Assembly: GCF_002920635.1 (NCBI RefSeq)
Contig: NZ_PQSR01000070.1
Location: forward strand, 1-39,198
Direction: 5' to 3'
Length of the DNA: 39,198 bases
DNA from: Streptomyces sp. Ru72
GTDB lineage: Bacteria; Actinomycetota; Actinomycetes; Streptomycetales; Streptomycetaceae
Shown: one piece after another, positions 7,595 through 15,270 of the stretch
Layout: every line of letters begins with the position of its first letter
Numbering within the stretch: the first letter of the stretch is position 1
Program-made: the position numbers and the translations under genes
The notes under the pieces: model-generated
The model's input: the letters and a program-made list of their open reading frames with translations, nothing else
The model's database searches: none
What the model was told of the DNA's origin: nothing

Positions 7595-8944
7595 TCACAG
7601 ACGGTTTTTCGCGACCTCGGCGAAGGTCTCCAGGAATCGCGTCACATCGGCGGAGTCGAAGGCCAGCGGGGGACGGATCTTCAGTGTGTTCGCCGACGTG
7701 CCCGTGCCGCTGATCAGGATGCGGCGATCGCGCATGTCGTTGATGACGTCTTCGGCACGTCCGCGGTCGGGCTCGAGGGTCTCCCGGTCCTTGACGATCT
7801 CCACGCCGACGTAGAGGCCGGCGCCGCGGACTTCGGCGATGTAAGGGGAATCCTTGGTGATCTCCCGCAGCCCCGCGCGCAGAGCGTTGCCGCTCTCCAG
7901 GACGCGCTGCTGCACGTTCTCCTTCTCGAAGACGTCCAGCACCGCAGCGCCGGCTGCCACGGGGATGGAGCTGCCGCCGAAGGTGTTGAAGTAGCGGACG
8001 TTGCGTCCGAACTCCTCGCAGACCTCGGGGCGGAAGACCACACCCGAGATCGGCAGGCCGTTGCCCATCGGCTTGCCCATGGTGACGATGTCCGGCAGCA
8101 CACCGTGGCGGCTGAAGCCCCACATCGAGTCGCCTAGCCGGGCGAAGCCCGACTGGACCTCGTCCGCGATGTAGACGCCGCCGGCCGCGTGCACCTCCTC
8201 CACCACTGCCTGCATGTAGCCGGGGGGATCGGTGAAGATGCCATCGCTGCTGTGAGCGCAGTCGGTGATCAGGGCCGCGAGCCGGTAGCCGTGGCGCTCG
8301 AGGTCGTCGATCGCGCCGCGCACCTGCCGGCGCATGTGCTCGTCGAGCGTGGAGCCGGGCGCGACGAGGCGCGGGTCGGGAGCGTCGATGAGGCGGACGT
8401 TCGGCCCCAGCGGCGAGCCCGCGCCGAGGGTCGGGGAGAAGCTCGCCACCTCCCGGGTGATGCCGTGGTACGCCCAGCGGGTGACGATGATGCCCTCGCC
8501 GCCCGTGTGGAATCGCGCCACACGCACCGCCAGGTCGTTCGCCTCCGAACCGCTGCACGCGAGGCTCAGCTTGGACAACTCCTCGGGGAACGTCGAAAGA
8601 AGCCGCTCCGCGTAGTCGACCAGTGCTTCCTGGACGTAGCGCGTGTTGGTGTTGACCGCCGCCATCTGGCGGGCGACGGCCTCGGCCACGTGAGGGTGGG
8701 CGTGCCCTACGCAGGGGACGTTGTTGTAGGCGTCGAGGTAGTCGTTGCCGTCCCGGTCGATCAAGTGGGCTCCGTGACCGGAGACGAACTCGACCGGCTC
8801 CCTGTAGATCAGTGTGTAGCCGGGGCCCAGGACCTTGTTCCGGCGCTGGATGGTCTCTTGCAGGTGCTCGGGGAGGTCGCTCAGTGCCCCGGGGTCGAAC
8901 CGGTTGGGGTAGTGGGCGATTGCCCGACTCAGCGTCGAAGTCAT
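7595..8944 (-). CDS. Class III aminotransferase-fold PLP enzyme, probable phospho-lyase (AGXT2L/PHYKPL-like)
   Basis: This is a 449-residue PLP enzyme. The start is ATG at 8944 with GAAGG upstream; a frame to 9001 would begin inside the -10 box. Class III features are NVPCVGHAHPHV, LACSGSEANDLAVR (phosphate-binding loop), IADEVQSGFARLG with the PLP-ring Asp, and the Schiff-base Lys291 in VTMGKPMGNG, then FGGSSIPVAAG and AEVRGAGLYVGVEI. Members with this MWGF/GKPMGNG pattern that sit beside or are fused to an APH kinase include human and bacterial phospho-lyases. These eliminate phosphate and ammonia from O-phosphoethanolamine, phosphohydroxylysine or aminopropanol phosphate. I infer the same here: the kinase activates an amino alcohol and this enzyme releases the aldehyde. 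A plain omega-aminotransferase cannot be excluded. A promoter and ROK-type operator lie at 9002-9031. Confidence 0.85.
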   Translation of the reverse strand: MTSTLSRAIAHYPNRFDPGALSDLPEHLQETIQRRNKVLGPGYTLIYREPVEFVSGHGAHLIDRDGNDYLDAYNNVPCVGHAHPHVAEAVARQMAAVNTNTRYVQEALVDYAERLLSTFPEELSKLSLACSGSEANDLAVRVARFHTGGEGIIVTRWAYHGITREVASFSPTLGAGSPLGPNVRLIDAPDPRLVAPGSTLDEHMRRQVRGAIDDLERHGYRLAALITDCAHSSDGIFTDPPGYMQAVVEEVHAAGGVYIADEVQSGFARLGDSMWGFSRHGVLPDIVTMGKPMGNGLPISGVVFRPEVCEEFGRNVRYFNTFGGSSIPVAAGAAVLDVFEKENVQQRVLESGNALRAGLREITKDSPYIAEVRGAGLYVGVEIVKDRETLEPDRGRAEDVINDMRDRRILISGTGTSANTLKIRPPLAFDSADVTRFLETFAEVAKNRL

Positions 8945-9001
8945 CGGCAGGCACACCTTCAGTCTCGTTCCGGAGTTGCTCGCTGCATTGGCCGGAACCA
9001 T

Positions 9002-9031
9002 ACCATATTTATTTCAGTTCCAACCTGAAAC
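9002..9031 (-). promoter_or_regulatory. Promoter with ROK-type operator for the PLP enzyme-kinase operon
   Basis: On the minus strand the 15-mer GTTTCAGGTTGGAAC (9031-9017) is followed after 9 nt by a -10 box TATGGT (9007-9002). The same arrangement, with 13 of 15 operator bases identical, occurs at 13360-13389 upstream of the ROK gene. The start codon is about 50 nt beyond the expected transcription start. Confidence 0.65.
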
Positions 9032-9034
9032 TAG

Positions 9035-9735
9035 AACTTCCCCGCGGTGCCCGCCCATGCCGCCGGTGCGGTTCGTCTGCGGTGGTGTGCTGGACGGCGA
9101 TGTACCGCGAGGGCGGCGTGGCGAGCACCCGGTGGGCGGTGGGCTGGCTGGTCTCGATCACGGCGACGCGGTGGCGTTCCTCGTCTCCACCAACCAGGCG
9201 ATGTTCGCCTTGACCGAGTGCAGCGCGTCGAAGGCGACGACCGCACCTGCCGGGTCGAGCGGTGCCTGTCACGACGGTGTTGTGGCTGGCGGCCGAGAAC
9301 AGGTGACGGCGGGCCGCTCCGGAACGGGCCGAGCCCTTCAGTGTCCTGCCGTCCGCCGCGATGACCCACCGGCTGGCGGGAGGTGACGCGCGTGCTGGCG
9401 GCGACATGGTGCCGGTCGGCGACGTAGGCACCCACCGCCCGGTCCAGGGTGTCACCGCCGAGGGCCCCCGACACACGCCCGATCGCCGCCGACGACGGCG
9501 TGCGCCTCCATCCGAGCTGACGGCGCACACCGAGGGCCGCAAGCGGCTCGCCCGAGGCCCTCGCACCCCACACGGTGAGTTCGTTGATGCTCCTTGCGTC
9601 GGAAACGACCGCGCCAGCACACGCGAGCAGGATCGCCGTCAGTGAGTACCACCGGCCCGCCGCGAGCACAGGTCGGGCAAGGAGTCGAAGCAGGGACACA
9701 GGTCGGCGCCCCGGCCGGAGTCAAGCGGACCCATC
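9035..9735 (-). pseudogene. Decayed ISAs1-family transposase
   Basis: The minus strand carries transposase fragments in at least two frames. One frame reads WYSLTAILLACAGAVV, then SINELTVWGARAS and GDTLDRAVGAYVADRH. After a shift, another reads VIAADGRTLKGSARSG and later VIETSQPTAHRVLATPP. The order matches ISAs1-type transposases: the DDE_Tnp_1-associated N-terminal domain, the (V)DGKxLKGS active-site strand, then IKxNQPT. Shifts and missing blocks (the region after the first Asp is compressed) show that it is inactive, and the last third is absent. No terminal inverted repeat was found. Its broken end abuts the operator at 9017-9031. Confidence 0.75.
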
Positions 9736-9949
9736 ATCACAAGCACGTCGAGGACCGGTGAAGAGGTGAAGATGCATCAGCAAACCCGGGACGCTCTCGC
9801 GATCATCAGGGGCAGGACAGCCGCAATGGTCACCAAGCCCGGGCCCGCACTGCTACCCGCCTCTCACGCCAAAGAGCCGCGCAACCGCGGAACCTGATGC
9901 CCCCTGGTTTCAGCCTGCGCATGTTCGGCTCGCGAATATGCGAGAAGTA

Positions 9950-9977
9950 TTGACGCCGTTCACAGGTTCCCTATCAT
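9950..9977 (+). promoter_or_regulatory. Probable promoter of the GH62 gene
   Basis: TTGACG (9950-9955) is followed after 16 bp by TATCAT (9972-9977), a good match to a housekeeping-sigma promoter in this high-GC background. Transcription would start near 9984, just before the palindrome at 9997-10024. Confidence 0.55.
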
Positions 9978-9996
9978 CCAGTTGCTCGACACTTCG

Positions 9997-10024
9997 ACCC
10001 TTGTTCGGAATGACGAACAAGGGT
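9997..10024. promoter_or_regulatory. Perfect 28-bp palindrome in the GH62 leader
   Basis: ACCCTTGTTCG (9997-10007) and CGAACAAGGGT (10014-10024) are perfect 11-bp inverted arms around GAATGA. The position, just downstream of the predicted transcription start, fits a repressor operator; in RNA it would also form a strong hairpin about 75 nt before the start codon. Confidence 0.6.
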
Positions 10025-10097
10025 TGCACCGCACTGACATCCGGACGGCCTCTGAAGGGGCAAACCGGAGCCGCTTGCTCAAGGATGGCGAGGCCTC

Positions 10098-11516
10098 ATG
10101 CACAGACGTAGTTTCAGCCGCAGACATCCGTCTGCGGTGCTCGCCGCCGCGGTTGCGGCCCTGGCCGCGGTGGCGGCGATGCTCGTGGCCAGTCCGGCTC
10201 AGGCGGCCACCAGCGGCGCCTTGCGCGGCGTTGGTTCCGGCCGGTGTCTCGATGTGCCGGGCGCCAGCCAGACCGACGGCACGCTCCTGCAGATCTGGGA
10301 CTGCCACGGCGGGACCAACCAGCAGTGGACCTTGACGGACAGCAACCAGCTGACCGTCTACGGCAACAAGTGCCTGGACGTGCCGGGCCACGCCACCACG
10401 GCCGGTACCCGAGTGGAGATCTGGTCCTGTAACGGCGGTGCGAACCAGCAGTGGCGGGTGAACACCGACGGCACGGTGGTCGGCGTGGAGTCCGGGCTGT
10501 GCCTGGACGTGTCGGGAGCCGGTACGGCCAACGGCACGGCGGTGCAGCTCTGGAACTGCACCGGCGCCGGCAACCAGAAGTGGACCGGCCTGTCCGGGGT
10601 GTCCAACTCGTGTGCTCTTCCGTCGACGTACAGGTGGACCTCGACGGGTCCGCTGGCGCAGCCGGCGAACGGATGGTACTCGCTGAAGGACTTCACCAAC
10701 GTGGTCTACAACGGCAAGCACCTGGTCTACGCGACGAACGCCTCGGGGTCGTCGTGGGGCTCGATGGCGTTCGCTCCCTTCACGAACTGGTCGGACATGG
10801 CCTCGGCCGCCCAGATCCCCATGAACCAGAACGCCGTGGCGCCCCAGCTGCTCTACTTCGCGCCCAAGAACATCTGGGTGCTGGCCTACCAGTGGGGTCA
10901 GTGGCCCTTCGTCTACCGCACGTCGAGCGACCCCACCAACCCCAACGGCTGGTCCGCGCCGCAGCCGCTGTTCACCGGCAGCCTCCCCACCGGCGCCCCG
11001 ATCGACCTGACCCTGATCGGTGACAGCCAGAACATGTACCTGTTCTTCGCCAATGACAAGGGCAGCATCTTCAAGTCGACCATGCCGATCGGGAACTTCC
11101 CGGGCAGCTTCGGCTCGTCCTACACCACGGTCATGAGCGACACCGAGAAGAACCTGTTCGAGGCACCGCAGGTCTACAAGGTCCAGGGCCAGAACCAGTA
11201 CCTCATGATCGTCGAGGCTCGCGGTGCGACTGAGGACCGCTTCTTCCGCTCGTTCACGGCCACCAGCCTCGACGGTCCGTGGACCCCGCAGGCCGCCACC
11301 GAGTCCAACCCCTTCGCGGGCAAGGCCAACAGCGGTGCCACCTGGACCAACAGCATCAGCCACGGTGACCTGGTCCGCAACAACCCCGACCAGACCATGA
11401 CCATCGACCCCTGCAACCTGCAGTTCCTCTATCAGGGCGTGTCCCCCAACACACCGTCGGACACCCCCTACATCCAACTGCCGTACCGGCCGGGCGTGCT
11501 CACCCTGCAGCGCTGA
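10098..11516 (+). CDS. Secreted CBM13-GH62 alpha-L-arabinofuranosidase
   Basis: This 472-residue secreted enzyme removes arabinofuranosyl side chains from arabinoxylan. A signal peptide (residues 1-36) has a twin Arg-rich n-region, a long Ala/Val hydrophobic core and cleavage after AQA. A three-repeat ricin-type CBM13 (about 38-165) follows, with RCLDVPG, WDCHGGTNQQW and similar QxW repeats, then the GH62 propeller (about 172-472) starting at CALPSTYRWTST. GH62 landmarks include FTNVVYNGKHLVYAT, NLFEAPQVYKVQGQNQYLM and ISHGDLVRNNPDQTM. The C-terminal two thirds are nearly identical, at protein and often DNA level, to the GH62 part of the fusion gene at 1-890, in inverted orientation. It has its own promoter, leader palindrome and terminator, so it is monocistronic. 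The terminal LTLQR is complete. Confidence 0.95.
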   Translation: MHRRSFSRRHPSAVLAAAVAALAAVAAMLVASPAQAATSGALRGVGSGRCLDVPGASQTDGTLLQIWDCHGGTNQQWTLTDSNQLTVYGNKCLDVPGHATTAGTRVEIWSCNGGANQQWRVNTDGTVVGVESGLCLDVSGAGTANGTAVQLWNCTGAGNQKWTGLSGVSNSCALPSTYRWTSTGPLAQPANGWYSLKDFTNVVYNGKHLVYATNASGSSWGSMAFAPFTNWSDMASAAQIPMNQNAVAPQLLYFAPKNIWVLAYQWGQWPFVYRTSSDPTNPNGWSAPQPLFTGSLPTGAPIDLTLIGDSQNMYLFFANDKGSIFKSTMPIGNFPGSFGSSYTTVMSDTEKNLFEAPQVYKVQGQNQYLMIVEARGATEDRFFRSFTATSLDGPWTPQAATESNPFAGKANSGATWTNSISHGDLVRNNPDQTMTIDPCNLQFLYQGVSPNTPSDTPYIQLPYRPGVLTLQR

Positions 11517-11620
11517 CCCGCCTGATCCACGGTGATCGCGATGTGGTGCGGTCCGCCGACGCCTGGACAGGCTGTTTACGGCGTGGGCGACTCCACCTGC
11601 TGACCGACAGTCACCGCCTT

Positions 11621-11655
11621 GAGGGGCCCCAGCCGCGCGTCGGCCGGGGCCCCTC
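11621..11655 (+). terminator. Rho-independent-type terminator after the GH62 gene
   Basis: GAGGGGCCCC (11621-11630) pairs perfectly with GGGGCCCCTC (11646-11655) across a 15-nt loop, followed by TCTTTCG. It lies about 105 nt after the GH62 stop. Confidence 0.8.
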
Positions 11656-11793
11656 TCTTTCGTGGACTCTCATCGTGAGTACGGACCGAAGCCCTGTGAC
11701 GCCACCGGGGATCCGCCTGCCGGCCGTGTGTGCCGACGGCGGGCCCCGTGTCCTCACCTGTGCCCCGCAGCATCTCGCGTGCCGGCGGCCGGC

Positions 11794-12960
11794 TCAGAAG
11801 GCCGGTGCGGACCGCTCCGTCAGCCGGTTGTGCTGCCGTGCTCCGAGCACGGCTTCGCCCAGCCGTTCCTGAGCAATCGTCAGGCATGCGTAGACCGCTC
11901 CTTGTGCCGTCGACAGACCGATCTGATGCGGACCCGTCCTGATCTCCGGCACCGCCGGAAGGCTCTGTTCGAGCCGCCCGCGCACCTGGGGAAGGACGAC
12001 GTCGACGAGCGGGCGCAGCCGGCCCACGAAGTAGACCGACTCCGGGTCGAGCGTCACGGCGACGACGCTGACAGCGGTCACGATCGCGGTGGTGAACGCC
12101 TGCAGCACTTCGGCGTGCGGCGCCTCGGAGTGCGGTTGCAGCCAGAGATCCTCGATGCGCTCCAGGTCGAGCCCCCGCTTGCGAGCGAACCGGAGGAGAC
12201 CTCGGGTGCTGAGCAGCTCGTCGAGGTTCTCGTCGCCGACTCCGGAGGAGAGCACACCGATATCGCCGAAGGTGGGCGTACTGCCCCGGGCGAGCTCGTG
12301 ATCCGTGCAGCTGGCGAAGTTCAGTGTGGTGCTGAGGCTGAAGAGCGCGGCGTCCTTGATGGTTGCGTCATCGGTGAGGATTCCGAGCAGGGACGCGTTG
12401 GCATCGCTGTCGAGGAGCACGGGGGCATCGATCAGGTTTTCGACGGCCTGCTGGAGGCCTGAGCCCGCAAAGATTCTCATCGACTCCGCGGGGCCGAAGA
12501 TCTCCGTGCCGTTCCGGACCCGGCCGGGCACTGCGGCGACGATCTGACGCAGAGGACCCTGCGCGGATCGGGCGGCCCGCGCGATGAGGTCGACCAGCCA
12601 TCGCGCGGCGTCCTCGACCTCCTGGTGATCGGCGGTGGGAACCGTCACATGCTGGATCTCACGACCCCTCAGGTCGGTCACCAGCACGCTCGTGGTCTGT
12701 GCCCCGAAGCTGACACCGGCGACGTGCCCGGTCGTGCCGGGCAGGTCCAGGTAGGTGGAGCGGCGGCCGCGACCGGTGATCTCGTCGACCCCGCCGTCGA
12801 CGACGAAGCCGTCGGCCCGCAGCTCCTCCACCGCTCTGGACACCGTGGCCTTGCTCAGGCCCGTCAGCTCGATCAGCTGGTTCCGCGTCAAGGGCGCGTG
12901 GGACAGGATGACGTCGAGGACTGATGCCTTGTTGTAGTCGCGCGAGGTCGGGTTGGCCAC
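11794..12960 (-). CDS. ROK-family transcriptional regulator
   Basis: This is a sugar- or metabolite-responsive repressor/activator of the ROK family (NagC/XylR type). From GTG at 12960 it has 388 residues, the usual ROK length. The N-terminal MarR-like winged helix reads NKASVLDVILSHAPLTRNQ, then LIELTGLSKATVSRAVEELR. The body is the actin-like ROK fold: GHVAGVSFGAQTTSVLVTDLRG (phosphate-1 strand), IVAAVPGRV, a central APVLLDSDANASLLGI, and a late AQGAVYACLTIA. The zinc-binding CxCGxxGC motif of sugar-kinase-like ROK proteins is absent; a Cys occurs only at NFASCTDHE. A longer start at 13137 is possible: its GTG overlaps the stop of a 72-codon frame (GTGA), but the extra 59 residues are low-complexity. 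The shared operator at 13375 and 9017 points to control of the PLP enzyme-kinase operon. Confidence 0.9.
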   Translation of the reverse strand: MANPTSRDYNKASVLDVILSHAPLTRNQLIELTGLSKATVSRAVEELRADGFVVDGGVDEITGRGRRSTYLDLPGTTGHVAGVSFGAQTTSVLVTDLRGREIQHVTVPTADHQEVEDAARWLVDLIARAARSAQGPLRQIVAAVPGRVRNGTEIFGPAESMRIFAGSGLQQAVENLIDAPVLLDSDANASLLGILTDDATIKDAALFSLSTTLNFASCTDHELARGSTPTFGDIGVLSSGVGDENLDELLSTRGLLRFARKRGLDLERIEDLWLQPHSEAPHAEVLQAFTTAIVTAVSVVAVTLDPESVYFVGRLRPLVDVVLPQVRGRLEQSLPAVPEIRTGPHQIGLSTAQGAVYACLTIAQERLGEAVLGARQHNRLTERSAPAF

Positions 12961-13133
12961 GTGATGACCATAGCGAGCCTGGTACGCCGATCGGGCAGGG
13001 ACCGGTTCGGGCGGTGCGGCCAAGGGTTTCGACGCGGTGAGAAGCGGGTGTTCCGACGGATCCGCCGCTCCCGCCCGGGCGCGCTCGAAGCGGCCCGTAG
13101 CGAAGTCTTCCGCCTTGCCGGACGGTTCTCGAC

Positions 13134-13352
13134 TCACCTGTCATGCACCCCATAAGGTCCCCCAAGCACTCCATGAGCGCATCGCCGCATCGCGGCGAAG
13201 GGCAGGAGGCCCGGGAGTCGACGACCAACTGTCTCCCGGCAGCGAGCATTCGCGGCCGATGCAATCCCCCGCGCGGCCAGCCGCTGGTCGACGGCCGAAA
13301 CGACCTCGACGTCGCCGGGCCGGCGCCCCGCCTGAGAACGGCTTGACCGCAT
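13134..13352 (-). CDS. Possible leaderless 72-codon leader frame ahead of the ROK gene
   Basis: The ATG at 13352 lies at the predicted transcription start of the promoter at 13360-13389, which would make a leaderless message. The frame runs 72 residues (MRSSRSQAGRRPGDVEVV and onward) and ends with a TGA that overlaps the GTG at 13137, the first possible start of the long ROK frame. I recognise no domain, and the last half is rich in Arg, Gly and Pro. It may be a translated leader, a relic of a former gene, or chance. Confidence 0.3.
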   Translation of the reverse strand: MRSSRSQAGRRPGDVEVVSAVDQRLAARGIASAANARCRETVGRRLPGLLPFAAMRRCAHGVLGGPYGVHDR

Positions 13353-13359
13353 GCCGGCT

Positions 13360-13389
13360 AGCATATCATGTTTTGTTTCAGGCTGAAAC
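13360..13389 (-). promoter_or_regulatory. ROK-region promoter with perfect 15-bp operator
   Basis: GTTTCAGGCTGAAAC at 13375-13389 is a perfect palindrome around one base. On the minus strand it is followed after 9 nt by the -10 box TATGCT (13365-13360). A second repeat, AACAA-ATGG-TTGTT (13393-13406), lies beside it. Operator and -10 spacing match the site at 9002-9031 exactly. Confidence 0.65.
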
Positions 13390-13401
13390 GGCAACAAATG
13401 G

Positions 13402-13563
13402 TTGTTTGGATCGTGCACGCCACGGCCAACCCGAAGTAGGACCTGCGCTCCGCGGTCGCCTTGGGCATCAAGAACATGGTGTCCAGGGACCGCGGCTTCG
13501 AGCACGACGAGCACCGGCTCGGCTCGAAGCGGATCACCGACATCGCCGACCTCCCCGTCCTCC
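13402..13563 (+). pseudogene. Unidentified coding remnant
   Basis: In the frame of the ATG at 13399 the plus strand reads about 12 residues to an in-frame TAG, then continues open as DLRSAVALGIKNMVSRDRG and ITDIADLPVLHEK up to the transporter relic. The composition looks like real protein sequence, but I do not recognise the family, and the internal stop argues for a broken gene fragment. Confidence 0.3.
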
Positions 13564-13880
13564 ATGAGAAGACCCCCGCCGCCAGCTCATGCCGGCCTGC
13601 TCCTCGCTCCGCTCCTCATTGGCTGTTTCGCCTCCGACGACGGATCGCCGTCGTCCGACTCCACCGGCTCCGGTGAGGGCTGCCCGGCACCGCCCTCCTG
13701 GCCGCCCTCGGCTTCCTCGCCTCGGCGCCGAACCGCCCTGCCCCGAGTGGGGCCTGCTGCTCGCAGAGAACAAGCCCTACTCCGAACACGCGCCCTGGGC
13801 CGCCCTCGCCCCACTCGGAGCGCTCGCGGTCACGGTGGCGGGAGGCGTGCGCCTGCCCCGGCAGCGCGGGCAGCCCGGGC
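13564..13880 (+). pseudogene. Collapsed copy of the binding-protein/permease operon
   Basis: The first about 38 codons from ATG 13564 encode a lipoprotein signal and linker (LLLAPLLIGCFASDDGSPSS) closely matching the start of the binding protein at 17033 (FLAPVLTGCFASGADGSPSS). Directly after GEGC the sequence jumps to LLAALGFLAS and then, in a shifted frame, PEWGLLLAENKPYSEHAPW and ALAVTVAGGVRLPRQRG. These match the last 60 residues of the fused permease ending near 20330. About 3.1 kb of binding-protein C-terminus and permease N-terminus is thus missing, and a further in-phase gap removes part of the last helix. It is a deletion scar of a paralogous operon and cannot make a functional product. 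Confidence 0.85.
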
Positions 13881-14337
13881 CCCCGGCGCCACCGTCGACC
13901 AGCCCCGCCCGCGCCGGAGCGGTCCTGCCTGGACACCCGGCCGGTCCCCCTGTCCGCCTCATCCATGTCCCCCGGGTCCCATGACCTCGCCGGTAGCAAC
14001 CCCATGACGAACCGCCTCTGCCTCCTCCGGGTAGGCGTGCGGCTGCCCTGTGGCCGCAGTGGAGTCCGGCCACAACCCTCGTACCGCGGCCAGATGTCCA
14101 GCCATGCGACGCCCCCACTCGCCGTTGTGCTCCTTCGGGCCGAGGAACTGCTTGATCTCTGAAGCAGCACCATCTTGAAGTGGCTGGTGAGCCGGTGGCG
14201 TGACCTCGTTTCGGGCTGCTCGTGCTGGTCGTGGGCGGCAGTCTGGGGTGTAGATCGTCCGGCGGGGTGCTTTTGCCGATGAGTTGACCGTTCTCGAAGG
14301 GTCTACCCAGCGACACGATCGTCTCGACAGGAGTGCC
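13881..14337. other. Gene-free stretch with possible minus-strand remnant
   Basis: No intact gene is seen here. A minus-strand frame (about 14165-13960) reads IKQFLGPKEHNGEWGRRMAG and later LAAVRGLWPDSTAATG, which looks like genuine protein but has neither start nor recognisable family. Otherwise this is the leader region of the VOC gene. Confidence 0.35.
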
Positions 14338-14706
14338 ATGTCCACCATCCAGCCAGTGATCATTACTGCCGACCAGGACGTTCTGCTCGGCTTCTACACC
14401 AAGTTGTTCGGCGCCAAGGAGATCTTCCGGGTACCGGAGGAAGGCCCGGTCTTCTACCTTGGCTTGCGCATCGGCGACACCGACCTCGGGCTGGTGGCCA
14501 AGGCGCACCGGGGGGACCGGGAGGCGTCGCGGATCCTGCTCAGCATCGGTGTCGACGATGTCGATGAGACGCTCGGCCGGGTGGAGGCGTTGGGCGGCTC
14601 GGTCCGCAGCGGCCCCAACGACATGCCGTGGGGACAGCGCGTCGCCCACATCCAGGACCCCGACGGCAACCCGGTGAACCTCACCCAGCCGATCCCGCCT
14701 CAGTGA
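14338..14706 (+). CDS. VOC-family (glyoxalase/bleomycin-resistance fold) protein
   Basis: This is a 122-residue small cytosolic protein of the vicinal-oxygen-chelate superfamily. The start is ATG at 14338, preceded by AGGAG at 6 nt; an upstream in-frame start at 14284 is not needed. The two beta-alpha-beta-beta-beta modules are visible: PVIITADQDVLLGFYTKLFGAKE with VFYLGLRIGDTDLGLVA, then SIGVDDVDETLGRVEALGGSV with GQRVAHIQDPDGNPVNLTQP. The last segment is the typical DPDGNPVxL metal-side strand. Members include glyoxalases, dioxygenases and drug-binding resistance proteins; the substrate cannot be read from the sequence. It is flanked by relics on both sides and stands alone. Confidence 0.85.
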   Translation: MSTIQPVIITADQDVLLGFYTKLFGAKEIFRVPEEGPVFYLGLRIGDTDLGLVAKAHRGDREASRILLSIGVDDVDETLGRVEALGGSVRSGPNDMPWGQRVAHIQDPDGNPVNLTQPIPPQ

Positions 14707-14744
14707 CGCTGTTCCGGGTGCTTGTCCTGGTCACGGGCTGTCTG

Positions 14745-15270
14745 CGGTAGAGATCATCTGCCGGTGGAGGCCTCGATTCCGGCGCGCAGGTGGGCCAGGA
14801 CGTGGTCGCGGCGGGCGGCGGTGATGTCGTGGGATGCGGCCGGGCCGGGCAGCCGGCATCCAGATCAGCCGGCCCCGCTCGTCGGCCAGGGCAATCACGT
14901 GGGGGCGGTCCAGCCGCGGGGCCTTCGCGGCCAGCAGGGCGATCAGCTCGTCGCGCCCGCCGCCGGACGGTGGTGGCGGAGACGTCGTTGCCGCCGGCCA
15001 TGTCGGCCCGGCGCTGGTCGTGCCGCAGCACGGCCAGGACGATGGTCGCGACCCTCCCGGCCGACAGCGCCTTCCGGCAGGCAGCGCCCTCCACCCGGAC
15101 CGTATCGCGTCAGATGGCCGCGCAGCAGATCGGCGAGTTCGCAACGGCTCCAGCTTGGCCCGTACCCGGGTGTCCAAGCCCAGCACCTCGCCGATCTGCC
15201 GGGCGGAGACCGGGCCGGCGGCCTGCCGCACCGCGGTCAGGATGCGCTGGTAGTCCGCAAGCAGTGCCAA
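14745..15270 (-). pseudogene. IS5-like transposase remnant plus an HTH fragment
   Basis: Reading leftward, the minus strand first gives a DNA-binding helix block (ALLADYQRILTAVRQAAGPV, then SARQIGEVLGL), then after a shift VATIVLAVLRHDQRRADMAG. In another frame come RDELIALLAAKAPRLDR and ALADERGRLIWMPAARPG, and in a third DITAARRDHVLAHLRAGI. The order of the last blocks matches Streptomyces IS5-like transposases (HTH, then GRLIWxSAARPGxxHD). About 40 residues that normally separate RLDR from the GRLIW strand are missing. The N-terminal helix block resembles the start of a separate transposon-associated protein. Three frames and an internal deletion make it clearly inactive. Confidence 0.7.

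Noticed and set aside
6492..8954. 820-codon minus-strand frame read as one protein
   Set aside because: Only its last 359 codons (from GTG 7571) are the kinase; the rest overlaps the PLP-enzyme gene in a different frame and has no motif.
9960..11477. 505-codon minus-strand frame
   Set aside because: It is antisense to the GH62 gene, with Arg/Val/Gly-rich composition and no domain; the similar frame at 137-1231 is the same artefact over the GH62 part of the fusion.
13360..13410. Attachment site or IS end
   Set aside because: The palindromes here first suggested a mobile-element end, but the exact match of operator and -10 spacing to 9002-9031 explains the site better as a regulator binding site.
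13777..14649. 290-codon minus-strand frame
   Set aside because: It is antisense to the VOC gene and to the transporter relic; no start signal or domain.
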